Part shown: piece after piece, positions 9,872-19,565 of the stretch
Numbering within the stretch: the first letter of the stretch is position 1
Layout: each line of letters starts with the position of its first letter
NCBI RefSeq assembly: GCF_947172395.1
Contig: NC_069102.1
Coordinates: 9,826,442-9,890,441 of the forward strand
Direction of reading: 5' to 3'
Origin: Bicyclus anynana
Lineage: Eukaryota; Arthropoda; Insecta; Lepidoptera; Nymphalidae
Length of the DNA stretch: 64,000 nt
Notes under the pieces: generated by a model
Told to the model about the DNA's origin: nothing
The model's input: the letters and a program-made list of their open reading frames with translations, nothing else
The model's database searches: none
Program-made: the position numbers and the translations under genes

Positions 9872-10031
9872 CTAGCTGACGCTGCGCGGTTTCACCCACG
9901 GGGATAATATATAGCCCATAGCCTTCCTCCATAAATGGGCTATCTAACACTGAAATAATTTTTTAAATCAGATCAGTGGTTCCTGAGATTAGCGTGTTCA
10001 AGCAAACAAACAAACAAACTCTTCAGCTTTA
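9872..10031 (-). mobile_element. HEL2, inverted
   Basis: 3' end CTAG at 9872 followed by ctgacgctgcgcggtttcac; body has atgggctatctaacactga and ctgagattagcgtgttcaa; 5' part ends at aaactcttcagctttata. The expected TACTAATATT end is replaced by the hairpin at 10032-10080. Confidence 0.75.
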
Positions 10032-10080
10032 TAAAAGTTTGCACACGTAAGGTTATATACCTTACGTGTGCAAACTTTTA
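10032..10080. repeat. Perfect 22-bp-stem hairpin
   Basis: taaaagtttgcacacgtaag at 10032 pairs without mismatch with the inverted copy ending at 10080; the stem is 22 bp and the loop is tatat. It sits exactly where the inverted HEL2 5' end should be. Confidence 0.9.
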
Positions 10081-10167
10081 TCTTTGCGTGGTTTGATATC
10101 GTAGATATCTGCATTCTATACACGTTTTATAAATTCTGGTATTGTATTCAATACTATAGTATGAAGA

Positions 10168-10565
10168 TGTAATAGCCCAGTGGATATGTCCTCTGGGAGG
10201 CTATTCTGTAACGATTTTTTTATCATTTCGACAGTGTGAGCTTCGAACTCGCATCTATCACTCTCTGTTTATTGTATCATGTTAGACAGAGAGAGATAGA
10301 GGTGAATTCGAATGCACCTCTGAGTTTTCACTTATGTACATCTTAAGAAATTAATTATCACGTGTCTCAAACGGTGAAGGAAAAACATCGTGAGGAAACC
10401 TGCATACCTGAGAATTTTTTGAAAATTTGTGTGTGAAAGTTTGTCAATTCGCATTTGGCCAGCGTGTTGGACTAGATCTAACTCCTCTCTTAAGACAGGA
10501 TCCATCTATCTGAGAGGAGACTCGTGCTCAACAGTGAGCCGAATATGAAATGTTAATGAGATAGA
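10168..10565 (+). mobile_element. SINE1 interrupted by MITE-5
   Basis: Head aatagcccagtggatatgtc, then an interruption at 10199-10312, then the SINE1 body resumes at atgcacctctgagttttca and runs to gtgagccgaatatg. The original B-box region has been replaced or lost. A second SINE1 3' fragment (aagactcgagctcagaagta) follows at 10575-10622. Confidence 0.75.
10199..10312 (+). mobile_element. MITE-5 foldback inside SINE1
   Basis: Starts near attctgtaacgattttttta; the arms ttcgaactcgcatctatcac and gagatagaggtgaattcgaa are imperfect inverted repeats around attgtatcatgtt. The same element occurs at 35655-35775 and, decayed, at 6866. Confidence 0.65.
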
Positions 10566-10629
10566 TAGATAAGACTCGAGCTCAGAAGTAAGCCGAATTT
10601 GGTTTGATAATGGTGATGGATGATGAAAA

Positions 10630-11027
10630 CAAAACTGCTAAGTACTGTTTAAATTTTCGGCTAGCGACCAAATTCGTCCCTGTGTCAGAGACCATTAGTG
10701 ACACACACAAGCAAAACACTTACACACAATTGGTCGAATTTCGGCCACAAAGGGCACACATTAAACGCTGCAGAATTCAGTGACGTCACTTAACTAAAGA
10801 GCCGCCGCTTCGCTTAATTAAAGCTCAGCTCGTCAAACAAACGGAAACAAGCATAAACTTCACATGTTATAAGTAATACGTTTTACCTTTGAAGCTGTGG
10901 ATCCGAACACTAGACAAAGAGGAAGGTAATTCATGTAACGACTTGTAATTAAGTTGTGTGGTTCAGCGAACTGTATCAGTTAAGTCGGCTAATTTTCTCG
11001 TGATCTATGTGTGATGCTTGGCCTTGG
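10630..11027. other. Low-copy DNA, no gene seen
   Basis: Moderate GC for this window (attggtcgaatttcggccac, gtgacgtcacttaac, which includes a CRE-like TGACGTCA). No repeat family recognised; could be single-copy non-coding DNA. Confidence 0.4.
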
Positions 11028-11341
11028 TTTATCAACCCATATTCAGCACACTGCTGAGCTCGAGTCTCCTCTAAGAATCAGAGGGGTTAGGCCAATAGTC
11101 CACCACGCTGGCCCAATGCGGATTGGCAGACTTTACACACGCAGAAAATTAAGAAAATTCTCAGGTATGCAGGTTTCCTCACGATGGTTTTCTTCACCGT
11201 TTGAGACACGTGATAATTAATTTCTTAAAATGCACACAACTTGTGTAATTTCTTAAAATGCACAAAGTTGAAGGCCGGATTTGAACCTACACCCTCCGGA
11301 ATCGGAGGCAGAGGTCATATTCAATGGGCTATCACGGCTCA
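11028..11341 (-). mobile_element. SINE1, inverted, complete length
   Basis: Runs from atcaacccatattcagcaca to ctatcacggctc. A small internal duplication of tttcttaaaatgcacaa (about 11220 and 11250) is a private change. B box is intact as gaggtc...tccgg with ggttcaaatccgg-like sequence. Confidence 0.85.
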
Positions 11342-11431
11342 AATAAATATAATAATAATTTAAATTGAAAGTACAGTATTGTATTTACAGTAGGTACAGC
11401 ATATGACAGCTTTCGTGGCGCATACCACTGG

Positions 11432-11616
11432 TTATGAAAATTTTCTGGTATGCAGGTTTCCTCACGATGTTTTTCTTCGCCGTTAGATACGTGATAATTA
11501 ATATATTAAAATGCACACAACTGAAAAGTTGAAGGTGCATGCCCCGGACCGGATTTGAACCTCCTCCTCCAGAATCGGAGGAAGAGGTCATATCCGCTGG
11601 GCTATCTCGCCTCTCC
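11432..11616 (-). mobile_element. SINE1 5' part, inverted
   Basis: Second SINE1 in the same orientation, about 90 bp from the previous one. It keeps the head (gcgagatagcccagcggata) through aaaacatcgtgaggaaacctg but lacks the 3' third. Confidence 0.8.
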
Positions 11617-11650
11617 AAAGCCTATTTGAAATAAATGAATTGTGAATTAA
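11616..11650 (+). mobile_element. LINE-T tail remnant
   Basis: aaagcctatttgaaataaat followed by gaattgtgaatt matches the last 35 bp of the LINE-T copy at 1556-1687. Confidence 0.45.
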
Positions 11651-12024
11651 ATATTAGTGAGATTAAAAGAGATGTAAGTAAGTATTCGAATTAGAAGCAC
11701 CTAACGGTTGCAACTGACAGTTGCAACCGTTGCAAAAGTTGCAAAAGAAAGAAAAATAAATAGATACAAATAACATAAAAAATATTAATAAAAGGATAAA
11801 ATGCCAAAAAAAATGTACTAAGTATAAAAGTGTTACCTACTTTGTTCTGTTTAAAAATTATTAGAATAATTATTGTACCTTATACCTTATGTAAATGGGA
11901 AATAATAAAAGGCTTTTTTTTTCTTTTTTTTTTTTTATTTATTTTATTTAACTGTTGCAACACTTAAGGGGTGTTTCTAATTCACTTATACTCCGGGGTT
12001 AAGGTGACGGAGTCAAATCTGTGT
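11651..12024. other. Low-copy DNA with poly-T tract
   Basis: No gene. aataataaaaggctttttttt at about 11902 resembles a polyadenylated LINE 3' end, but the family is unknown. A tandem of gttgcaac-type words lies at 11706-11744. Confidence 0.4.
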
Positions 12025-12197
12025 GCCTAGTGGGAGTTTTCAATATTTCCATACTGTTACTATCACGTTGACGTTTATGCAAATTTATATGGAATTGAAA
12101 CAGTTGCGCAGTAGTGCCACTAGATGGCGCTGTTTCAATTCCTTAGAAATTCGCGTTTACGTTACGTGACAGTAACAGTATCAAACTGCCACTAGGC
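12025..12197. mobile_element. MITE-4, long-arm foldback
   Basis: Arms 12025-12103 and 12130-12197 are inverted repeats: gcctagtgg..agttt, atactgttact.tcacgt and ggaattgaaacag on the left reappear inverted on the right. The loop of 26 bp contains cagtagtgccactagatggc. The arms have diverged by small indels, so insertion is not recent. Non-coding. Confidence 0.75.
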
Positions 12198-12570
12198 CCT
12201 CTGAAGTCTATCGTTTCAACTTTTAAGTTTAAACAATGTTTAATATAATTCTTTGATTATACATATACTAAGATAATGTATAAGAAGATATTATAATAAT
12301 GAGGTTATTATAGATTCAGTAGATACAGGCACGAAGAAGGAAGCTTCCAAAGCGCATAATACGATCCGACTCATTAACGAGTCTCTGTATGGATAAGAGC
12401 ATGTTCGTTGTATAATGTACGTTAAGCTAGGTTCCTTTCATTCATCATTCGTGTTCTTAGTCCTGTAAAGGGTATGAACTCAGTTATATGAAGCGGTGCG
12501 AATATGGTTCATAAAATATACATATACAGTATGTTCTACAAATTTTCTTAACATAAAGTTTATTATTATT
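12198..12570. other. No feature seen
   Basis: AT-rich low-copy DNA. Confidence 0.4.
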
Positions 12571-12902
12571 ATTTTTTTTTTATTCTTTACAAGTAAGCCC
12601 TTGACTACAATCTCACCTGATGGTAAGTGATGATGCAGTCTAAGATGGAAGCGGGCTAACTTGTTAGGAAGAGGATGAAAATCCACACCCCTTTTCGGTT
12701 TCTACACGACATCGTACCGGAACGCTAAATCGCTTGGCGGTACGTTTTTGTCGGTAGGGTAGTAACTAGCCACGGCCAAAGTCTGATCCCACCTGACCTG
12801 GACCAATTAAGAAAATCTCAATCGGCCCAGCCGGGATCGATCCCAGGACCTGCGTTTTGTAAATCCACCACAAAACTGATACCACTGCGCCACAGAGGCC
12901 GT
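12571..12902 (-). mobile_element. SINE2, inverted, complete
   Basis: Reverse complement starts ggcctctgtggcgcagtggt (A box), has B box ggttcgatccc-like gggatcgatcccagg, the block gtaccgccaagcgatttagc, and ends gttagcccttgactac...tgtaaagaataaaaaaaa. ATTATTATT flanks both sides and may be the target duplication. Confidence 0.85.
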
Positions 12903-12913
12903 CAAATTATTAT

Positions 12914-13222
12914 TTAGAGATGTGATAGCCTATTTAGGTTATGACCCCTGATTACGATTCGGAGGGCGTAGGATCAAATACGGTCCGGTCATGTGCCCCC
13001 AACTTTTCAGTTATGTGCGTTTTATGAAATTAAATATCACGTGTCTAAAACGGTGATGAAAAAAAACATCGTGAGGAAACCTGCATGCCGGAGAATTTTT
13101 TTAATTCTCTACGTGTGTGAAGTTTGCCAATCCGCATTGGGCCAGCGCGGTGGACCATTGGCCTAACACCTCTCATTCTGAGAGGAGACTCGAGCTCAAC
13201 AATGAGCCGAATATAGGCTTCT
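12914..13222 (+). mobile_element. SINE1, complete, diverged head
   Basis: Head gtgatagcctatttaggtta has lost the cccagtgg word, while the body from cttttcagttatgtgcgttt to gagccgaatata is intact. Its 3' end abuts the HEL1 copy at 13217. Confidence 0.8.
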
Positions 13223-13264
13223 CCTTTACGCTGCGGCTACTGAAGCGATTAAGCTGAAATTTGG

Positions 13265-13466
13265 TTTTTTTTTTATTCTTTACAAGTTAGCCCTTGACTA
13301 CAATCTCACCTGATGGTGAGTGAGACCAATCAATCAATCAATCAATTTTTATTTCGCCAGAATCTGGTACATTTACATAGGTCTTTTATATTATATTTAG
13401 ACACATATCCTGGCATAGTTGGCGTGCAAAATCTAAGATGAGAAGAGAGATGCAATCTAAGATGGA
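13265..13466 (-). mobile_element. SINE2 3' fragment inside HEL1
   Basis: 13265-13323 (ttctttacaagttagccctt...cacctgatggtgagtga) and 13449-13466 (gatgcaatctaagatgga) are adjacent in intact SINE2 copies. It is 5' truncated and inverted relative to its host. Confidence 0.75.
13324..13448 (-). mobile_element. LINE 3' tail inside the SINE2 fragment
   Basis: aatcaatcaatcaatcaatt followed by tttatttcgccagaatctgg. Read on the minus strand it ends in gaaataaaaattg plus TTGA repeats, the form of a non-LTR 3' end. Innermost layer of the nest. Confidence 0.6.
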
Positions 13467-13601
13467 AAATTTACTCTAGATTAACACATAGACCACTACT
13501 ACATCCCGGAAAAATCCATGGTTCCCGCGGGATTTGTGAAAAACTGAATCCCACGCGGGCGTCCGCTAGTAAAATATAAACCTCTAATATAACGTGGAGC
13601 C

Positions 13602-13829
13602 GTGATAGCCCAGTGGAGGAGCCGTGATAACTCAGTGGATGTGACCTCTGCCTCCGATACCGGAGGGTGTGGGTTCAATTGATTTTGAATTTTCTCAATT
13701 CTCTGCGTGTGTGAAGTCTCCGCATTGGGCCAGCGCGGTGGACTATTGACCTAACCCCTTCCCCCTTTCCCCTAATTCTGAGAGGAGACTCGAACTCAGC
13801 AGTGAGCCGAATATGGGTTGATAATGATG
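13602..13829 (+). mobile_element. SINE1 with internal deletion and duplicated head
   Basis: The head occurs twice in a row: gccgtgatagcccagtggag then gagccgtgataactcagtgg. After gggtgtgggttcaat the body jumps to ttctcaattctctgcgtgtg, losing about 130 bp. 3' end complete (gggttgataatgatga). Confidence 0.8.
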
Positions 13830-14239
13830 AATATAACAGTCCAGCATTCTATCGAACGCGAAACAAAACGGTACAATTTTCTTGTTTCTCCTCGCGCAGT
13901 AAAACACAAGCGGCCGATTTCCACAAACAATAGAGGCGCGCACTCCGGCACACCTAGTTTTGCATTCAAAACTCCATTCTTACATGAAAATAATTTCTCC
14001 CAAGTGAAAAGAACAGCGGGCGAAATACGAAAGTTTTGTGTGGGGCTAAAAGGGGAATAGAAGGTCCGATAATCCGAAAATCTTTTAAGGCCGCCAAAGT
14101 AGATAAAATCTTTACTTGCCCTTGAGGCCTTGTTACAGTGGCTCTGAGGCCCTACCTACTCGTACCTGCGTCGTAAATTTGGGATTTGCATTTAATTTTG
14201 TGCTTCAGAAAAATTATCCTCTTTACTGTCATATGCCTG
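13830..14239. other. Low-copy, GC-richer DNA
   Basis: 13850-14130 matches no repeat family here and is richer in CpG and G/C than its flanks (ctcctcgcgcag, aagcggccgattt, gaggcgcgcactccgg). No long frame with gene character. Candidate single-copy or conserved non-coding DNA. Confidence 0.35.
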
Positions 14240-14527
14240 TTTGGTTAAACTTCGTGATATTGTAATCTTTGGATCTACTGAACCGATTTTAAAAATTCTT
14301 TTTAACCGACTTCAAAAAAAGGAGGCGGTTTTTCAATTCGACCGTATATATATATATATATTTATGTGTGTTCGCGCATAACTTCGTCGTTTACAGATGG
14401 ATTTTGCTAATTCTTTTTTTAGCACTAGAAAACCACGTTATTTGAGAGTGTCATAGGCTATTATCCCCGTATTATCACAGGAACAGACACTACGCGGGTA
14501 AAACCGCGGGGCGGTGGCTATAGTAGA
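14240..14527 (+). mobile_element. HEL2-like element interrupted by accgacttc repeat
   Basis: Left part ggatctactgaaccgatttt and right part aaaaccacgttatttgagag, ggctattatccccgtat, ctacgcgggtaaaaccgcgg belong to a HEL2 relative (compare 16669-16858). Between about 14308 and 14424 lies the lepidopteran repeat beginning aaccgacttcaaaaaaagga; attcttttt borders it on both sides as a likely target duplication. Confidence 0.65.
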
Positions 14528-14699
14528 TAATAAAACTAGCAGCCTAGGTCAAGCTTCGCTTAGACTTACCCCATTGGCCAATTGACAGTTACGCTAGCAA
14601 TAGCAACCAATCGCAAGAAAGCCTTCGGCGACAAACAGAGTTTTTACTCGATAAGCTTGTATTAAGCTTAACATATTTTCTCTTGACATACGAGATAAG

Positions 14700-14943
14700 C
14701 TAGTCACGAAGTTGAAGTGGCAATGGGCAGGGCATATAGTTCAAAGAGCCGATGGGGTCCCAAGGTGCTGAAATGGTGACCCCGCATCGGAAAGCGCAGT
14801 GTTGGTCAACCCCCTACTAGATGGACCGAGGACATCAAGCGGTTTGCAGGGAGCCGCTAGATGCTGACGGCCTGAAACCGTTTGGAAGTCTATACAAGAG
14901 GTCTATGTCCAGCGGTGGACGTCCATCGGCTGATAATGATGAC
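14700..14943 (+). mobile_element. RTE1 3' end, pseudogenised
   Basis: Encodes in broken frames the RTE1 C-terminal region (KLKWQWAGHIV-like, then the RPRTGKRSVGRPPTRWTED-like block) and ends gtggacgtccatcggctgat plus aatgatgac. A deletion after gccgatgg and a stop in agccgctag destroy the frame. Confidence 0.75.
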
Positions 14944-15326
14944 ATACGAGATTAGAATTTCTAACAAAAACATAAATGTTAGCGAATGCGATTCGTGTTC
15001 AAACCACTGTTATGAAATTTCCCTTAGTCAAAATTATTCTTTCGACGATAAAAATTACTCTTTAATATTTTTTTATTATAACCAAATAGCTACTGGTGTT
15101 TTAAAGTTTCAGGCATTTGAAACTCGCTTTATTGGATATGTTGGAAAGTTGTTAAAAAGTTTAGAATTTTTAACCGTAGTTTTCGACCCACATTCGATAG
15201 TCCACTCGTTTTAATGCATTTTTAAGGCTTTTAAATCGATGAGTGGTTAGAACTTTATTGCAATTTTACTATGCAGTAGATGAATATAATAATATTAATA
15301 ATAGGTACAATTTAAGTATACTTATA
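14944..15326. other. No gene called
   Basis: A 110-codon plus frame (14882-15214) starts inside the RTE1 end and continues into AT-rich DNA without any recognisable domain. Confidence 0.4.
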
Positions 15327-15558
15327 CTAGCGGACGCCCGCGACTTCGTTCGCGTGGAGTTAGTTTTCATAAATCCATCGGAAACCATCGATTTTTCCGG
15401 GATAAATAGTAGCCTATGTGTTAATCCAGACTATAATCTATCTCTAGTATATAGACTATAATCTATATCTTTAGTGGCCGTAGCGTAAAAGACGAACAAA
15501 CATACTTTTACACTTACACACACACAAACTTTCGCCTTTATTTATAATATTAGTGTGA
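15327..15558 (-). mobile_element. HEL1, inverted, complete
   Basis: 3' CTAG and hairpin (cggacgcccgcgacttcgtt) at 15327; 5' TCACACTAATATTATAAAT end at 15558; A at 15326 and T at 15559 give the A/T insertion site on the minus strand. A short duplication of tatagactataatctat in the body is private to this copy. Confidence 0.85.
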
Positions 15559-15582
15559 TGTAATAACCAGCGGATACATAGC

Positions 15583-15840
15583 CGTGATAGCCCAGTGGAT
15601 ATGATCTCTGCCTCCGATTCCGGAGGGTGGGGGTTCGAATCCAGTCCGGGGCATGCACCTCCAACTTTTCAGTTGTGTGCATTTTAAGAAATTAAATATC
15701 ATGTGAAGGAAAACATCGTGAGGAAACCTGCACACCAGAGAATTATCTTAATTCTCTGCGTGAGTGAAGTCTGCCAATCCGCATTGGGCCAGCGTGGTGG
15801 ACTATTGGCCTTACCCCTCTCATTCTACGACGACGACGAT
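15583..15840 (+). mobile_element. SINE1 with truncated 3' stem
   Basis: Head gccgtgatagcccagtggat, B box gggttcgaatcca. The tcacgtgtctcaaacgg word has shrunk to catgtgaagg, and after cccctctcattct the sequence goes directly to acgacgacgat, losing the gagaggagactcgagctc block. Confidence 0.85.
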
Positions 15841-16237
15841 ATCACATTTAATAAAGAAATCATGAGTACCTACCCTAGCTTAGAAATTATTAGACAACAG
15901 ATGCACCGGCCTAAATAACAGAAAGCTAAAACTCAGAGTCATTCTTCAGATATAATACGGCCCTTTATATAGGTAGCTATGCCCTTTTGGGGTCAAGGGC
16001 TTTACCTTTAAGAACTATCCGATATAAGGGTACATCGATAGGCGCCCGTGGCCTTTCCTACGGCCTCTGCCCCTTGCCCTACATTCCTCGAGCATCGATA
16101 CAGCCTATTAGAGATTTAATTTGGCAAGTGTTTCGTGGTTGGCTATTTGCCCGGTTTTCACTAGTGCGACCTTAATATCATCTTGACCGTAAAAACACTT
16201 GGGTGTAAAAGATTTTGGGTTGCTAAGGATTTATTTC
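15841..16237. other. No feature seen
   Basis: Low-copy DNA; slightly GC-rich between 15980 and 16170 but no family recognised. Confidence 0.4.
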
Positions 16238-16640
16238 ATCATCATCATCATTTTCAGCCGATGGACGTCCACTGCTGGACATAGGCCTCTTGCATGGACC
16301 TTCAAGCATAACGATCTCTAGCCGCCAGCATCCAGCGGTTTCCTGCAATCCGCTTGATGTCCTCGGTCCATCTAGTGGGGGGTCGACCAACACTGCGCTT
16401 TCCGGTGCGGGGTCGCCATTCCAGCACCTTAGGACCCCAACGTCCATCGGCTCTTCGAACTATGTGGCCTGCCCATTGCCACTTCAGCTTCGCGACTCGC
16501 TGAGCTATGTCGGTGACTTTGGTTCGTCTGCGGATCTCCTCATTTTCTGATTCGATCACGCAGAGAAACTCCAAGCATAGATCGCTCCATCGCCCGCTGA
16601 GTGACTCTAAGCCTTCTAATGAGGCCCATAGTTAGCGACG
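16238..16640 (-). mobile_element. RTE1 3' end with 90-codon ORF remnant
   Basis: 403 bp of an RTE-like LINE, inverted. The minus frame at 16302-16574 reads EEIRRRTKVTDIAQRVAKLK, then WQWAGHIVRRADGRWGPKVL, then EWRPRTGKRSVGRPPTRWTE: the C-terminal segment of endonuclease/reverse-transcriptase proteins of this type. The catalytic RT part is not included. The frame shifts before the usual WTSIG end, and a catcatcatcat tail lies at the left edge. Typical 5'-truncated LINE insertion. Confidence 0.85.
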
Positions 16641-16668
16641 AATTTATTTATTTGGCCCTATCTATAAT

Positions 16669-16858
16669 TCTATACTAATATACTCGTAATAAAGATAAAA
16701 AGATAAAGGTAAAGTTTGTGATATTGTAGGGGCAATCTCCAGATTTATTGAACCGATTTAGCAAATTTTGTTTACTAGGAGGCCACGTTATTTGTGAGTG
16801 TCATAGGCTATATTATATCCCCGTATTCTAACAAGAACAGGAACTACGCGGGGTGTCG
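16669..16858 (+). mobile_element. HEL2 relative
   Basis: Starts TCTATACTAATATACTCG; has aggtaaagtttgtgatattg, gatttattgaaccgattta, ggccacgttatttgtgagtg and ctacgcggggtg. The 3' CTAG end is lost. Confidence 0.6.
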
Positions 16859-17529
16859 GTTAATCCACGATAAACGGATACGAATTGCGAAGTCCTGGGT
16901 CTATGGAGCACCTACTGAGCTTTATTCTATGAAACTTTCAGTAGAAAAATTCTAAACACAAAGTTGAGAAGTGTGATAAGTTATGTGACATTGCACATTC
17001 AGACATCAAATCTGGTTTTATCATTATCAACTGAGGGTGTTCGTTAACAAATATAACATTCTTAAGCCCGCCAATCTGCAATAAACTAGCTTAGTGGGTG
17101 GTGTGGAAACAGGTGAACTTTGGAGACAAAGGATCTCGTGAACTGACCTTGTGAAGCAGCAAATCTCAGAGGGCTGCTAGGCGTCTTCGACGGCTCATAG
17201 AAAGCCCACCAATGCACACACAACACATATTATAGTTTATAGTAAATCACTGATTTAGGAAGCGCGCGAGCCAATTATGCGTAATGATCAGGCGGCGTAC
17301 TTTAATTGACTGATTTAATCGAGCGTCTGGCGTTGCGGGTTGCAATTGTCTCCCTTTCACGAGAATAAGGAATGGAAAAGGTAGGAGAAGAAGGGAGACA
17401 AGTATATATCTGTAAGGTGTTAAGTGTATGGCGTTAACAGTGGGTTAAACTCCATACCCCTCTCCTATAAAGAGGGAAGCCTGAAAAATAATAATGAATG
17501 GAGTAACCTTATATGATGCAGTAACCTAC
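16859..17529. other. Low-copy DNA
   Basis: No gene or element recognised. The part 17250-17350 (gcgcgcgagccaattatgcg, gtactttaattgactgattt) combines GC-rich words with TAAT-core sites and could be regulatory; this is a guess. Confidence 0.35.
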
Positions 17530-17573
17530 GGAGAAAGAGCTACGCGGGTAAAACCGTGGGACAGCGCTACTAG
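17530..17573 (+). mobile_element. HEL2 3' fragment
   Basis: ggagaaagagctacgcgggt and aaaaccgtgggacagcgcta followed by CTAG match the HEL2 3' end only. Confidence 0.45.
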
Positions 17574-17943
17574 TAAATTATAAGTAAATATTATTATAGG
17601 AAGAAAATATTTCGTCTTTTTTGTATCCCTCGGCGAAGTTTATTCGCAGTGACGGACCCGACCTTATTTTATTTTGAATCAGATTCAATAAAGGACGTCG
17701 ATCAAGTTGGAATAAATTAGAGGGACATCTTATCAGTGCGGAAGGGGCATTTAAATCACACCCCATCTGACGTCTCAGTAAGGCCTTCTACAGACGTGCC
17801 GACTAGTTCAAATCGGTAGTAGTTTTTGAGTTCCTTCATTATTTACAAAAATCTTTCCTTTTTATAACATAGATAGTGTAGATATTTTATTTAATGAACC
17901 ACACTATATGCAATGTAATATTTTTTATAATAAATTAAATTGA
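17574..17943. other. No feature seen
   Basis: AT-rich low-copy DNA. Confidence 0.4.
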
Positions 17944-18155
17944 GTCGATAAAGTAGGAATCGAATCCCTAGTCAGGCCAACAAAAAATTTTTCGTTATTG
18001 GGATTTTTCTTAAAAGAAAAATCTTAATACCAGACTGGAGTAAGGAAGTTGGCGAAGTACCTACACCTCCGTGCCTCGGAGAGCACGTCCCATCGGACTA
18101 TGAGAGTGAGAGAAAAGAGAGTGCACCTGTGCTTGCGCGTACACTTGTGCACTAT
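17944..18155 (+). mobile_element. SINE5 copy
   Basis: Contains a B-box-like gaatcgaatccctag, aaatcttaataccagactgg, cacctccgtgcctcggagag and gtgcacctgtgcttgcgcgt. The same blocks recur at 58185-58345 and 3110-3190. I recall this as a widespread lepidopteran repeat; SINE status is inferred from the tRNA-like start. Confidence 0.6.
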
Positions 18156-18156
18156 A

Positions 18157-18246
18157 ATATACTTTTCATCCCAGAAAAAATCATGGTTCCCGCGGTATTT
18201 GTAAAAATTCCACTGAATTCCACGCGAAGTCGCGGGCGTCCGCTAG
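18157..18246 (+). mobile_element. HEL1 3' half
   Basis: Starts at tacttttcatcccag and ends cacgcgaagtcgcgggcgtc plus cgCTAG, with T next. It begins within 2 bp of the SINE5 end. Confidence 0.75.
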
Positions 18247-19565
18247 TAAACCAATAAAGGTTATAAACAAGTTCATTAAAATAAATTTTGCAAAAATGTA
18301 GTCGATACTCGAAAAGTTGGCATATCTAGATAGGTTAAGTCGCTCTCAGTCGGATTTCACCCTTGAATAAATTAATTAATGGGTAACCACATTGTTGAAA
18401 TTGATTTCAGTGGTATGTTTCCTGGTATTAATTAATCTGTCTACAAGATCAAATCTGAATCAATTTTGCAACGGTATATTAATTAACGTTTTTACTCACG
18501 ACGAAATGGAGGTTCATGCGATTAGATAGAGACATTTGTGCTAACAATGTTTTTAATTATCTCCAGAAAGATTTGACTGATTTAGATGCGGTTTTCTGTA
18601 ATTGATTTGTAATTTATTGGCGATGGTTCTTAGGTGTTATGGTGTTATGCACTTTGGAATAGTTATCATCACAGAACACACAACGCTAAAAGCTAACGCT
18701 TGTGGTTATCATAAAAAAATAAAAAACAAATTACTTGCATATAAACCTATGTCAAAGTTATCGTTATACATAATTATAATTATATTTTTTTATTTATATA
18801 ATAAAAAAACTAAGAGATTTTCGTCAAAATTATTAAATTCTTTGTATATCAAGAAAAATATTTCCTAACGCAGTAGAGTTCTCAAGGGAGCCGCTGGATA
18901 CTCGCGACTCCAGACCGTTTTGTTTGGAAGTCCATGCAATCATCAATATTATTATCAATCAATATTATCATTATTAATATTATATCTAATAAGTTGGCTT
19001 ATCTAAAGATGACTTTACATTTCACCAGATCAGACCCTTTATTAACTCAATGAACGGGAAACCACATTGTTGAGTCCAATTTCTGTAGTCTCTTACCCGG
19101 TATGAATGAATTTGGCTGCTGAATGGATAAAGACTTTGTAAACCTCTCTATAGAGATGTTCTAATCCTAATGGCTCTGTATCCGAGCTGTGAAAATGCAT
19201 ATTTCGATGACCAAGTATTTGTGTGTTATAGTCTAATGGTTATGGTTGCTGGAATAATCATGGGCACATGATCAAATATATTTTTTTAATCTAAGCGGCA
19301 GACGTAGAATATTATAGTAGAATGTTCTGCGCATTATAGTAGAATGTGTTGGCCACGTAATGAAATTAACATCACATCAATAATAACCGCATTTTTCGTA
19401 TTCGTCAATCATCAATAATAATATACACAAAGAGTTGTCAGTAGCTATTAGATGATATTTTTTATCTATAATCTCAATTTTCATTGAGTATGAAATCACG
19501 TGACTTATTATTTTCTGTCATAAGTTTGAGTTTGGCTAGTGAAAGTAAAGACTGAAATCGAAATA
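18247..19565. other. Low-copy DNA with a diverged direct repeat
   Basis: No gene. 18313-18440 and 18989-19115 share taagttggc/aagttggca, accacattgttga, tttc.gt.gt and ggtattaat/ggtatgaat words in the same order, an old duplication or two copies of an unknown repeat. An RTE1 fragment lies between them. Confidence 0.4.
18876..18945 (+). mobile_element. RTE1 3' fragment
   Basis: agggagccgctggatactcg, cagaccgttttgtttggaag and tccatgcaa match the 3' RTE1 coding end; the terminal gtggacgtcc block is missing. Confidence 0.55.

Larger units (their letters stand above)
13217..13569 (+). mobile_element. HEL1 carrying nested insertions
   Basis: Left part ctcctttacgctgcggctac...gctgaaatttgg (to 13264) and right part aatttactctagattaacac...cgtccgCTAG (from 13467) make one HEL1 copy lacking its 5' end; T follows at 13570. 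The interruption is a SINE2 3' fragment which is itself split by a LINE tail. Confidence 0.8.
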
